Below are positions 1-7,925 of a stretch of 64,000 bases of DNA, one piece after another. The first letter of the stretch is position 1, and each line of letters starts with the position of its first letter. The position numbers were made by a program, and so were the translations under genes. The stretch lies in the NCBI GenBank assembly GCA_027366525.1, contig DAHXKG010000005.1:66575-130574 (forward strand). Reading direction: 5' to 3'. Below the pieces are notes generated by a model. The model saw only the letters and a program-made list of their open reading frames with translations, was not told where the DNA came from and did no database searches. The DNA comes from a candidate division FCPU426 bacterium. GTDB lineage: Bacteria > Oederibacteriota > Muellerivitia > Muellerivitales > DAHXKG01.

Positions 1-117
1 CAAGTAATTGTTGAATAGGATGGGGGGCCATGAAAAATTCAATGACACCTTCGTGATATTCAATTGATTTGATATCGAATGGATTTTGAATCGAAGATTA
101 AAAGAAGGAGAAATTTT

Positions 118-450
118 ATGGATCCTCGAATGGTTACAACTGCTTTTGAAATTCCCGGATTTCAGATTACCCAATCCTTAGGAATGGTGCGAGGGATTAC
201 TGTTCGATCCCGATCTGTTTTTGGGTCCCTCGGTGGTGCGTTGCAAAGTTTAGTCGGGGGCAATATTACCTTATTTACGAGTTTGTGTGATAAAAGTCGA
301 GAAGAAGCTTATACGATGTTAGTCAAACATGCCGAAGAGCTTGGTGCTCAAGGAGTGATTGGGGTTCGGTACGATGCCACAGAACTTATGCGTGGAATTA
401 CCGAGGTGATTTGTTATGGAACCGCCGTTCAAGGAAATTTCTTAAAATAA
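118..450 (+). CDS. UPF0145 / YbjQ-family putative heavy-metal-binding protein
   Basis: A 110-residue soluble protein matching the UPF0145 (YbjQ) family in length and pattern: an N-terminal strand region, the segment ITVRSRSVFGSLGGALQSL, then a helix with SREEAYTMLVKHAEELGA and a final strand GVIGVRYDATEL. The family forms small oligomers and is often annotated as heavy-metal binding, but its role is not established. I chose the ATG at 118 because it has a strong Shine-Dalgarno sequence (AGAAGGAG) just upstream; an in-frame ATG at 79 would add 13 charged residues and lacks one. It ends 3 bases before the end of the convergent trxB. Family call fairly sure; function unknown. Confidence 0.8.
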   Translation: MDPRMVTTAFEIPGFQITQSLGMVRGITVRSRSVFGSLGGALQSLVGGNITLFTSLCDKSREEAYTMLVKHAEELGAQGVIGVRYDATELMRGITEVICYGTAVQGNFLK

Positions 451-453
451 AAT

Positions 454-1377
454 TTAAGCGTGCGAAGCTAGCCATCGTTCGGTTTCAATGGCGGCCATGC
501 ATCCCATACCGGATGCGCTAATGGCTTGTCGATAATAGTGGTCGGCGACATCGCCAGCTGCAAAAACTCCCTCAATATTGGTTTGGGTTCTGGGAGGATG
601 AGGAAGAATAATATAGCCTTGGTCATCTAAATGAATTTGATTTTTAAAAATTTGGGTATTGGGTACATGACCAATGGCAAAAAAAAGTCCCGTCCAAGGA
701 TAAACTTGTTCCGTTTGAGTTTTAACGTTTTTAACTTTCACACCCGTCAGATCACGATCCCCTAAAAGTTCAGTGACTAAGCTATTAGTCAGCCATTGAA
801 TTTTAGGGTTTTTCTGAGCACGTTCCAACATGATACGAGAAGCTCGAAATTCATCCCGACGATGAACAAGAGTCACGGTTTTTGCAAACTTGGTCAAAAA
901 AAGCGCTTCTTCCATGGCCGAGTCACCGCCTCCGACCACACCGATGTCTTGGGATTTGAAAAAAAATCCGTCACATGTCGCACAAGCAGAAATACCATGT
1001 CCAATTAATTCCATCTCGCGGGGAACTCCGCCATATTTAGCCGAAGCTCCGGTAGCAATAATGACCGATTTCGCTTCAAGTAATTCCACATCATCAATGG
1101 TTATTTTAAAAGGATGGGTTTGAAAATCCACTTTGGTGACATAACCTGTTTTAAAACGAGTTCCAAAATTTTCTGCTTGTTTTTTCATGTTTTCCATTAA
1201 AGCAGGTCCTTGAATACCTTCGGGGAATCCTGGAAAATTTTCGACTAACGTTGTGGTTGTCAATTGTCCCCCCGGTTGCGGTCCATCAATTAAAAGAGGC
1301 GATAAGTTCGCCCGAGCGGAATAGAGTGCGGCAGTATAGCCGGCAGGACCTGAACCAATAATAATAGTATTTTCCAT
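454..1377 (-). CDS. trxB: Thioredoxin reductase (NADPH)
   Basis: A 307-residue flavoprotein of the usual low-molecular-weight TrxB length. It passes electrons from NADPH through FAD to thioredoxin in the cytoplasm. The N-terminal FAD motif is IIIGSGPAGYTAALY, the redox-active dithiol is CATC (Cys132 and Cys135), the NADPH motif GVVGGGDSAMEEA follows, and GVFAAGDV near the C-terminus contacts FAD. The ATG has an AAGGT Shine-Dalgarno a few bases upstream. It lies downstream of glpD on the same strand with a gap of about 100 bases, so it could be cotranscribed or have its own promoter. The call is secure. Confidence 0.95.
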   Translation of the reverse strand: MENTIIIGSGPAGYTAALYSARANLSPLLIDGPQPGGQLTTTTLVENFPGFPEGIQGPALMENMKKQAENFGTRFKTGYVTKVDFQTHPFKITIDDVELLEAKSVIIATGASAKYGGVPREMELIGHGISACATCDGFFFKSQDIGVVGGGDSAMEEALFLTKFAKTVTLVHRRDEFRASRIMLERAQKNPKIQWLTNSLVTELLGDRDLTGVKVKNVKTQTEQVYPWTGLFFAIGHVPNTQIFKNQIHLDDQGYIILPHPPRTQTNIEGVFAAGDVADHYYRQAISASGMGCMAAIETERWLASHA

Positions 1378-1483
1378 AAGGATACCTTGCTTTCATGGTT
1401 GAACAAACACTGGGTTACATAAATTAATTAAGTGATTAATAATAATTTTTTTACCATAAAAGTCAAGGGGGTGTTTTGAGCAC

Positions 1484-3064
1484 TTAAGATGGAAACGGGA
1501 AGAGCTTGAGCCGATAGGTCTTGAGCTCCTCTTGAAGTTGCTGAGGTGTCCAAGATAATAGTTCAGCCATATAGGAAGCAATCGAGGTACACATGGGTCC
1601 CCATTGATAGGGGGTATATCCAAGTTCTAAGCGCCGCAGTAATACATCATCAAGATGTTTCGCTTTTTCAAATTGAACCGCATAAAGAATTTGAGCGAAT
1701 ATTTCCGGACGGTCGGGATGAATGGGTTGAGCCGTTCGGGGATTCTCCACCGTTAAATTCAAAATTTTTTCAGCTTGTTGACCATAGAGGTTAATTAAAA
1801 ACCTAATTTGATCCTGTGCTAGGGCATACCGAGCAGACCATTGGGGCGGGATTTCTTTTAAAAATTCGCTCCAGGGCATTAAAGGTGTTCCGGGCAAGTG
1901 CGTATCTAACCACGGACGATGTTTAAGATTTAAAATATCAAAAATTTTAAATAATAATTTTCGGGCCATGGATTGGTAAGTAGTTAATTTTCCACCAACA
2001 ATACTTAGAATATTTTCATTTTGAATGATGCGATCCTCTCTGGAAATAGAGGAGGTTGATTTATAAAGATCTGAACTTGCCAAGGGTCTAAGACCTGAAA
2101 AAGCAGCTAAAATAGGTGGCGTAGTGCGTCGCAGTGAAGGAAAAATTCTTCCTGCCTCGTGCAGAAGATAATTAACTTCTTCTTGGGAAGGACATACCTG
2201 ATCCGGGGAGCGGGAATCATCTAAATCGGTTGTTCCAATTAAACTGTAGTTCCTCCACGGGATGACAAAAATAATCCGATGATCTTGTTGGTTGGTAATT
2301 AAAACGGCGAAGTGATCAAGGAGCTTAGGGATAATCAAGTGACTTCCACGTGTGGGGCGAACCAGGGTTTGCTTCTTTTTGAAAATCATTTGATAAAGGT
2401 CGTTGCTCCAGGGGCCGCTTGCATTAACAAGGCATGACGCTGTTAGAGATTGAGTCTGGGAAGGCTGAGACTGATAAAAAACTTCAATAAAGGTTTTGTG
2501 AGTTTCGACATTAAGTACTTGACAGTAATTCATGCAAATTGCCCCGGCTTGCTCGGCTGCAAATATATTTTCCAGGACGAGACGGGCATCGTTAGTTTGA
2601 GCATCGTAATAAAGACCGCAACCCTGAAGTTGTTCGGCATTAATTTGTGGAAATTGTTGAATGACTTGTTGGGAGGTTAGCCACTGATGTCGGTGAATAT
2701 TTTGAAGTCCAGCGAGACTGTCATACATCCAAAGCCCGGTGCGTAATATCCACGGCTTGCGATGATCAGTTTGATAACACGGGAGGAGAAAAGGAAGCGG
2801 ATAAACTAAATGTGGTGCTTTTTTTAAAAGATTATGCCGCTCGTGGAGTGCTTCGAAGACTAACGGAAAATGACCATGTTCTAAATATCGAATACCGCCA
2901 TGAATGAGTTTGGTTGACTTACTCGAGGTTCCCGATGCAAAATCGCCTTTTTCAAAAAGCACAACGGATAAGCCATTTTTAGCGGCTAAAGCGGCTAATC
3001 CGGCACCATTGATTCCGCCGCCAATAATGGCTAGATCTACTTGAGAGGGTTTCCGAGCAATCAT
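1484..3064 (-). CDS. glpD: FAD-dependent glycerol-3-phosphate dehydrogenase
   Basis: A 526-residue member of the GlpD/GlpA family, which oxidises sn-glycerol-3-phosphate to dihydroxyacetone phosphate at the inner membrane and feeds electrons to quinone. The FAD fold is at the N-terminus (LAIIGGGINGAGLAALAA), followed by the family signature GTSSKSTKLIHGGIRYLEHG. A second signature, IGTTDLDD, and the late GGKLTTYQSMARKL are also present. No GlpF or GlpK neighbours are seen here. The ATG at 3064 has no Shine-Dalgarno, and a TATAAT -10 box ends only 9 bases upstream, so the mRNA may be leaderless. Function secure; regulation inferred. Confidence 0.93.
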   Translation of the reverse strand: MIARKPSQVDLAIIGGGINGAGLAALAAKNGLSVVLFEKGDFASGTSSKSTKLIHGGIRYLEHGHFPLVFEALHERHNLLKKAPHLVYPLPFLLPCYQTDHRKPWILRTGLWMYDSLAGLQNIHRHQWLTSQQVIQQFPQINAEQLQGCGLYYDAQTNDARLVLENIFAAEQAGAICMNYCQVLNVETHKTFIEVFYQSQPSQTQSLTASCLVNASGPWSNDLYQMIFKKKQTLVRPTRGSHLIIPKLLDHFAVLITNQQDHRIIFVIPWRNYSLIGTTDLDDSRSPDQVCPSQEEVNYLLHEAGRIFPSLRRTTPPILAAFSGLRPLASSDLYKSTSSISREDRIIQNENILSIVGGKLTTYQSMARKLLFKIFDILNLKHRPWLDTHLPGTPLMPWSEFLKEIPPQWSARYALAQDQIRFLINLYGQQAEKILNLTVENPRTAQPIHPDRPEIFAQILYAVQFEKAKHLDDVLLRRLELGYTPYQWGPMCTSIASYMAELLSWTPQQLQEELKTYRLKLFPFPS

Positions 3065-3073
3065 AAAGATTAG

Positions 3074-3101
3074 ATTATACTAGTCTTCTATTTAAAAACA
3101 A
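3074..3101 (-). promoter_or_regulatory. Putative glpD promoter giving a leaderless mRNA
   Basis: Read on the minus strand, TTGTTT (3101-3096) and a perfect TATAAT (3079-3074) are 16 bases apart. Only 9 bases separate the -10 box from the glpD ATG, so transcription would begin at or within about 3 bases of the start codon. No Shine-Dalgarno sequence fits in that gap. Confidence 0.55.
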
Positions 3102-3116
3102 TCTAGCTTGTTTTTG

Positions 3117-3146
3117 TTGAACATTTTGCAGACAATAGGGTATAGT
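3117..3146 (+). promoter_or_regulatory. Putative promoter for tRNA-Leu and tig-clpP-clpX
   Basis: TTGAAC (3117-3122) and TATAGT (3141-3146) are separated by 18 bases and precede the tRNA by about 85 bases. It lies back to back with the glpD promoter. It is the only convincing sigma-70-type promoter I see upstream of the tRNA. Confidence 0.45.
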
Positions 3147-3232
3147 CTATAGTTTTAAGTTTAGAAAATTTTAAGTTCTAGTAGATTGATGAGCAAGGTG
3201 ATGAATAATGTCATCCGATGTGTCTGACTTTA

Positions 3233-3316
3233 GCGAGGGTGGCGAAATGGCAGACGCACCAGATTTAGGTTCTGGCGGGGCAACCCATGAGGGTTCAACT
3301 CCCTCCCCTCGCACCA
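3233..3316 (+). tRNA. tRNA-Leu (anticodon UAG)
   Basis: An 84-base class II tRNA. The acceptor stem GCGAGGG (3233-3239) pairs with CCCTCGC (3306-3312), followed by A and an encoded CCA (3314-3316). The anticodon stem CCAGA/TCTGG encloses the loop TTTAGGT with anticodon TAG at 3266-3268, reading CUN leucine codons. A long variable arm follows, as expected for leucine, then the T arm GAGGG-TTCAACT-CCCTC. Only 21 bases separate its 3' end from the tig start codon, and no terminator is visible, so it is probably processed from a common transcript with tig. Confidence 0.96.
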
Positions 3317-3337
3317 ATTTACAATTAAGGAGCTATT

Positions 3338-4639
3338 GTGAATTCTGAAGTTTCAATACAAGTCATGGATCAGGCAGGATGTGTGAAAGAACTCCAAGTC
3401 GAAGTTGTAGCGGAAACCGTTCAAAATCGCGTCGATGAAATTTATAATCGAATTTTAAAAACAGCGAAAGTTCCTGGATTTCGGAAAGGGAAAATGCCGA
3501 TTCATTTAGTGCGTCAAAAATTCAAGAACCAAGTTCGCGAAGAAATCCTTCAAGGCACCATCCCGGAATTTTTTCGGCAGGCATTGACGGAAAAGGGCAT
3601 TGAACCCATTTCACGTCCTGAAGTGACCAGCTTTTTTTTTGAAGAAGGAGCTCCTTTAAAATTTATTGCGCGCATTGAAGTTCGTCCATCGTTTGAACTC
3701 AAGGAATACAAGGGTTTGAAACTTAAAAAAGACAAGATCCAAGTGACTCCCGAAGATCTGGAGAAGGAACTTTCAAATATTCGTGAATCGGCTGCGGTTT
3801 TAGTTCCCATAGCAGATCGCGAAGCTCGTTTGAATGATGAAGTCATTATTGATTTTGAAGGGAAAATCAACGGCGAAGCGTTTAAGGGCAATCAGGGCAA
3901 GGGCATCTCCGTTCGAATTGGCAAGGGGCGCTTGCTCAAGGAATTTGAAGATGCATTAATTGGCGTAACCGTGGGACTCCACAAGAGTTTTTCGGTTGTT
4001 TTTCCGGATACTGCGGGGTATCAGGAGGTGGCTGGAACCAAAGCCGAATTTAATGTTGTGGTTCATGAAATTAAAGAAGTACGATTACCGGAATTAACGG
4101 ATGAATTTGTGAAGGAAAATTTTCAAATTGAATCGGTGGACAAACTCAAGGAAGCCATTGAAAAGGAAATTCAGCATGCCCGATCCGTCGATCAGCGTGC
4201 TAAACTGATCCACCAGATTACGCATCATTTTTTGAGTGAATATCAATTTGAAATTCCGGAATCCTTGACTTCGGCCGAATATCGCCGGTTGTGGAATGAG
4301 CAATTGCAGCATTTCAAGTCCAATCAAATTGATTTTGTGAAACTGCCGCAGGACAAACAGGATGAGTTAGTGCGACACTTGAAGGACCAGTCAGTCGAAA
4401 ATGTTAAAATGGCTTTTATTATTGAAAAAATTTCAGAAGCCGAAAAAATTATCTGTGAGGAAAAGGATTTTCATAACTATGTGGAAACCCTGGCCCACAA
4501 TGCGCATCAATCCCCTCAGGCAATGGAAGCGTATATTCAGAAAAATTCGGCTCAAGCCAAAATACAAGAGTGGATTCAGTATGAAAAAACACTTGATTTT
4601 TTAATCTCAGTTGCTGATATTGAGATAATTGAAAAGTAG
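3338..4639 (+). CDS. tig: Trigger factor (ribosome-associated chaperone and prolyl isomerase)
   Basis: A 433-residue trigger factor of normal length. It binds nascent chains at the ribosome exit tunnel. The N-terminal ribosome-binding domain includes the tunnel-docking signature as VPGFRKGKMP (about residues 45-55). A central FKBP-type isomerase domain (about 155-245) contains DEVIIDFEGKINGEAFKGN, and a long helical chaperone C-terminus follows. It starts with GTG behind a good Shine-Dalgarno (TAAGGAGC). It heads the tig-clpP-clpX cluster, a widely conserved order linking folding to proteolysis, and directly follows the tRNA-Leu gene. Confidence 0.96.
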   Translation: MNSEVSIQVMDQAGCVKELQVEVVAETVQNRVDEIYNRILKTAKVPGFRKGKMPIHLVRQKFKNQVREEILQGTIPEFFRQALTEKGIEPISRPEVTSFFFEEGAPLKFIARIEVRPSFELKEYKGLKLKKDKIQVTPEDLEKELSNIRESAAVLVPIADREARLNDEVIIDFEGKINGEAFKGNQGKGISVRIGKGRLLKEFEDALIGVTVGLHKSFSVVFPDTAGYQEVAGTKAEFNVVVHEIKEVRLPELTDEFVKENFQIESVDKLKEAIEKEIQHARSVDQRAKLIHQITHHFLSEYQFEIPESLTSAEYRRLWNEQLQHFKSNQIDFVKLPQDKQDELVRHLKDQSVENVKMAFIIEKISEAEKIICEEKDFHNYVETLAHNAHQSPQAMEAYIQKNSAQAKIQEWIQYEKTLDFLISVADIEIIEK

Positions 4640-4666
4640 GAAATTCACGTTGAGGAGGAACTAGCT

Positions 4667-5266
4667 GTGGCGCTTATTCCAATGGTAATCGAACAAACGA
4701 ATCGGGGCGAAAGAGCCTATGACATTTATTCCCGGCTTTTAAAGGATCGCATTGTTTTTTTGGGAACACCGGTAACAGACGAGATTGCAAATATCGTGAT
4801 TGCCCAACTGCTTTTTTTAAGTTCAGAAGATCAAGAAAAGGATATTAATTTATATATTAATAGTCCCGGCGGAATTGTCACAGCAGGGATGGCTATTTAT
4901 GATACCATCCAATTTATGAAGACGCCGGTTTCAACTATTTGTGTCGGTCAAGCGGCAAGTATGGCAGCGGTTCTTTTGGCTGCTGGGAAAAAGGGGAAAC
5001 GGTTCGCTCTGCCGAATTCCCGAATCATGATTCATCAACCTTCAGGCGGAGCTCAAGGCCAAGCGACCGATATTCAAATTCAAGCTCAGGAAATCATGCA
5101 AACCAAAAAACGCCTGAATCAAATTTTAGCCTATCACACGGGCAAGTCTGTTGAACAAATTGAAAAGGATGTTGAACGCGATTATTTTATGTCTTCGGAC
5201 GAATCCAAAAATTATGGAATCATTGATGAAGTGATTATCAAGCAGCCGGAAGTGAAAAAAGAGTAA
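4667..5266 (+). CDS. clpP: ATP-dependent Clp protease proteolytic subunit
   Basis: A 199-residue serine protease subunit that forms the tetradecameric barrel fed by ClpX. The catalytic triad is intact: Ser98 in [10 protein letters not shown], His123 in [10 protein letters not shown], and Asp172 in ERDYFM. The oxyanion segment NSPGG is also present. It starts with GTG preceded by GAGGAGG. The gaps of 27 bases after tig and 16 bases before clpX indicate an operon. The short N-terminus suggests little or no propeptide. The call is secure. Confidence 0.97.
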   Translation: MALIPMVIEQTNRGERAYDIYSRLLKDRIVFLGTPVTDEIANIVIAQLLFLSSEDQEKDINLYINSPGGIVTAGMAIYDTIQFMKTPVSTICVGQAASMAAVLLAAGKKGKRFALPNSRIMIHQPSGGAQGQATDIQIQAQEIMQTKKRLNQILAYHTGKSVEQIEKDVERDYFMSSDESKNYGIIDEVIIKQPEVKKE

Positions 5267-5282
5267 GGATTGTATATCAGCT

Positions 5283-6560
5283 ATGACTACGGACAAACCG
5301 ACATACCTCCGATGCTCGTTTTGCGGGAAAAACCAAGATGAAGTCAAAAAGCTTATTGCTGGGCCTACCGTCTATATTTGCAACGAGTGCATCAATCTCT
5401 GTAATAATATTTTAAAATCAGAAGAGAAAGAAGGGCAAGCCTCGCATCATCTTAAGAATAGTGCGAAGCTGGTTGTTTTAAAGCCTAAAGAAATTAAAGC
5501 CATTCTCGATCAGTATGTCATCGGGCAAGACCGCGCTAAAAAAATATTATCCGTGGCAGTCCATAATCATTATAAGCGGTTGACGTTGAAACCCTCGGCC
5601 CAAGAAGTTGAACTCCAGAAAAGCAATGTACTGCTCATTGGGCCTACGGGTGTCGGGAAAACACTGTTGGCTCAAACCCTAGCACGCCTTTTGGATGTTC
5701 CCTTTGCGGTGGCGGATGCGACCACATTAACGGAAGCAGGGTATGTTGGCGAAGATGTGGAAAATATTATTTTAAAGCTGCTTCAAAATGCCGATTTTGA
5801 TGTTGCCCGTGCGGAACGTGGCATTATTTATATTGATGAAATTGATAAAATCAGTCGTAAATCTGAAAATCCCAGCATAACGCGGGATGTTTCAGGCGAA
5901 GGGGTTCAACAAGCATTGTTGAAAATTATTGAGGGAACAGAAGTGAATGTGCCACCCCAGGGTGGCCGAAAACATCCGCATCAGGAATATATTAAGGTGG
6001 ATTCAAAGAATATTCTTTTTATTTGTGGTGGCGCTTTTGTTGGATTGGAAAAAATCATTGAAAATCGTGTTGGCCAGAAAACGATTGGCTTTAAAAGTGA
6101 GTATCAGTTTCGACATGGAAAAAAGATTGACGAATTATTTAATTTAGTTCAACCAGAAGATCTAATGAAATTTGGTTTGATTCCGGAGTTTGTGGGTCGG
6201 TTACCAGTTCTTGCCACGCTTCATGAATTAAGTCAAGAAGCTTTGATTCAAGTACTTTTAGAACCTAAAAATGCTTTGATCAAACAATATCAAAAATATT
6301 TTGAAATGGAATCAGTCAAATTGAAATTTACACCGGAAGCCATTGCCTTGGTTGCTTCGGAAGCCATGCGCCGAAAAACAGGTGCTCGAGGTTTACGAGC
6401 GATTTTGGAAGATGTCATGATGGATCTGATGTTTGAAATTCCATCTCGTAAGGATATTAAAGAAGTAGTTTTAACAGAGGGATTTATTCGTAAAAATGAA
6501 GAACCCATCATTGTTTATCAGAAAGATCGCGAAAAGCCTCGTAGTGAAAATACCGCTTAA
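5283..6560 (+). CDS. clpX: ClpXP protease ATPase / unfoldase subunit
   Basis: A 425-residue AAA+ unfoldase. The N-terminal C4 zinc-binding domain uses Cys11, Cys14, Cys33 and Cys36 (CSFC and CNEC). The ATPase domain carries Walker A GPTGVGKT, Walker [11 protein letters not shown] and the pore loop GYVGEDV. The ClpP-docking IGF loop is visible as KTIGF. A C-terminal small domain with [10 protein letters not shown] completes the protein. It is the last gene of the tig-clpP-clpX cluster. No clear hairpin terminator follows before the paired palindromes of the next operon. Confidence 0.97.
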   Translation: MTTDKPTYLRCSFCGKNQDEVKKLIAGPTVYICNECINLCNNILKSEEKEGQASHHLKNSAKLVVLKPKEIKAILDQYVIGQDRAKKILSVAVHNHYKRLTLKPSAQEVELQKSNVLLIGPTGVGKTLLAQTLARLLDVPFAVADATTLTEAGYVGEDVENIILKLLQNADFDVARAERGIIYIDEIDKISRKSENPSITRDVSGEGVQQALLKIIEGTEVNVPPQGGRKHPHQEYIKVDSKNILFICGGAFVGLEKIIENRVGQKTIGFKSEYQFRHGKKIDELFNLVQPEDLMKFGLIPEFVGRLPVLATLHELSQEALIQVLLEPKNALIKQYQKYFEMESVKLKFTPEAIALVASEAMRRKTGARGLRAILEDVMMDLMFEIPSRKDIKEVVLTEGFIRKNEEPIIVYQKDREKPRSENTA

Positions 6561-6609
6561 TCAATAGCAAAATACCTTCCTAATAGATTTAAAAGCTTAC
6601 CTGGATCAT

Positions 6610-6633
6610 ACTTTGTGAAATTTTTCACAAAGT
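6610..6633 (+). promoter_or_regulatory. Upstream palindromic operator (Rex-like or CRP/FNR-like)
   Basis: A 24-base dyad containing TTGTGAA-ATTT-TTCACAA at 6613-6630, symmetrical except for the central base pair. This is an exact fit to the TTGTGAA-N4-TTCACAA operator described for the NADH sensor Rex. It also fits TGTGA-N6-TCACA, the CRP/FNR-type site. It ends 3 bases upstream of the -35 box of the serine operon promoter. Its twin lies at 6670-6699. Confidence 0.8.
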
Positions 6634-6636
6634 TGC

Positions 6637-6666
6637 TTGACATCCGCCGGATAATCCGTGTATGGT
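6637..6666 (+). promoter_or_regulatory. Promoter of the aminotransferase-serA operon
   Basis: A consensus -35 TTGACA (6637-6642) and a weaker -10 TATGGT (6661-6666) with an 18-base spacer. The predicted start, about 6673-6676, falls inside the second palindrome. A protein bound at both dyads would therefore bracket RNA polymerase. Confidence 0.6.
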
Positions 6667-6669
6667 AAT

Positions 6670-6699
6670 CCTACTTTGTGAAAGATTTCACAAAGTAGG
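6670..6699 (+). promoter_or_regulatory. Downstream palindromic operator overlapping the transcription start
   Basis: A 30-base dyad containing TTGTGAA-AGAT-TTCACAA at 6676-6693 and flanked symmetrically by CCTACT and AGTAGG; only the central pair is asymmetric. The core arms are identical to those of the site at 6610-6633. The two centres are 63 bases apart, close to six helical turns, so a pair of bound dimers would lie on the same face of the DNA. The position at the predicted start suggests repression. Confidence 0.8.
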
Positions 6700-6749
6700 T
6701 GAGTCGGGAACAAAAATAAAACTATCATGGTTTAAAAAGGATGATTGAA

Positions 6750-7910
6750 ATGAAAAAGAAATATGTTATGGCGCCAGGGCCTACTCCCATTCCATCCGAG
6801 GTTTTGGCAGAAGCGGGACAACCGATTATTCACCATCGAACGCCACAATTCCAGGAAATTTTAAAAGCTTCTGAAATTGCTTTGCAAAAAATCTTTAGAA
6901 CCAATCATCCCGTGATTATTTTTCCATCGGTTGGAACAGGAGCGATGGAATCCGCTGTGGCGAATTTAACCTCGCCTGGAGAGACGGTCTTGGTCGCGTC
7001 AAGCGGCCATTTTGGAAATCGATGGAAGGAAATTTGTCAAGCGTTCCAAGTGCAAGTCGATCATTATGAAACCGAATGGGGAAAACCCATTGATAGTATG
7101 GAAGTTCAAAAACGACTCAAGGCTAATTCCAACATCCATTTGGTTTTTTCAACCTTTAGTGAAACGTCAACTGGAGTTCGGAATGATATTCAAGCGTTAG
7201 CCAAAGTGACGCAAGCCCAAAACGCCCTTCTGGTCGTGGATGCGATTTCAGGGTTGGGAGCCATGCCCTTGGAAACTGATTTATGGGGTGTGGATGTTGT
7301 AGTCGCCGGTTCTCAAAAAGGATTTATGATTCCTCCAGGGCTTTCGTTTGTGAGCGTTTCTCCAAAAGCATTAGAAAAATCCAAAAATTCTAAAAGTCCA
7401 AAATACTATTTTAGTTATGAAAAATCAGTCAAAAAATTAGTTGAGGGGAAATCACCGGACACACCATTTACTCCTGCAATTACCTTGGTGATCCAACTAA
7501 GAAAAGCTTTGGAATTGATTGAAAAAGAAGGCATTGAAAATGTTTGGAAACGACATGAGATTTTGGCCCGCATGACTCGAACCGCGGTCAAGGCACTCGG
7601 ATTACCTTTGCTGGCGCCCGATAGTCCGTCGGATGCTTTAACGGCAGTGTCGTGTCCCGAGGGGTTGGATGGAGGAGCAGTAAGCAAAATGTTTCGAGAT
7701 GATTATGGGATTTCAATTGCCGGTGGACAAGGCAAATTAACAGGGAAAATTTTCAGGATGGGTCATTTGGGATATATTGATAGCTCGGATGTGATATTAG
7801 GTATAGCAACACTTGAAATGGTCTTAAATCGTTTAGGAAAATCAGTGCCTTTAGGCGCTGGTGTGAAAACAGTTCAAGAGATTATTTTAAAAGAAAATAT
7901 TAAATTCTAA
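6750..7910 (+). CDS. Class V aminotransferase (serine-pyruvate / phosphoserine type)
   Basis: A 386-residue PLP enzyme of the alanine-glyoxylate/serine-pyruvate aminotransferase group. The opening YVMAPGPTPIPSEVL is typical of that group. The PLP-binding lysine is Lys190 in AGSQKGFMIPPG, with the phosphate-binding region at PSVGTGAMESAV and Asp164 in VVDAISGLGAMP. Its place 15 bases before serA suggests it makes phosphoserine from phosphohydroxypyruvate, taking the part of SerC, but this is inferred from context. I chose ATG 6750 because AAGGA lies 8 bases upstream; an ATG at 6741 overlaps that Shine-Dalgarno. Glyoxylate or serine-pyruvate transamination is the alternative role. Confidence 0.85.
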   Translation: MKKKYVMAPGPTPIPSEVLAEAGQPIIHHRTPQFQEILKASEIALQKIFRTNHPVIIFPSVGTGAMESAVANLTSPGETVLVASSGHFGNRWKEICQAFQVQVDHYETEWGKPIDSMEVQKRLKANSNIHLVFSTFSETSTGVRNDIQALAKVTQAQNALLVVDAISGLGAMPLETDLWGVDVVVAGSQKGFMIPPGLSFVSVSPKALEKSKNSKSPKYYFSYEKSVKKLVEGKSPDTPFTPAITLVIQLRKALELIEKEGIENVWKRHEILARMTRTAVKALGLPLLAPDSPSDALTAVSCPEGLDGGAVSKMFRDDYGISIAGGQGKLTGKIFRMGHLGYIDSSDVILGIATLEMVLNRLGKSVPLGAGVKTVQEIILKENIKF

Positions 7911-7925
7911 ATTTAGGATACAGTT

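Noticed and set aside
1-78. Possible start of a minus-strand gene running off the left edge
   Set aside because: A short protein-like frame (VIEFFMAPHPIQQLL) is open on the minus strand, but there is no clear start codon with a ribosome-binding site and too little sequence to support it.
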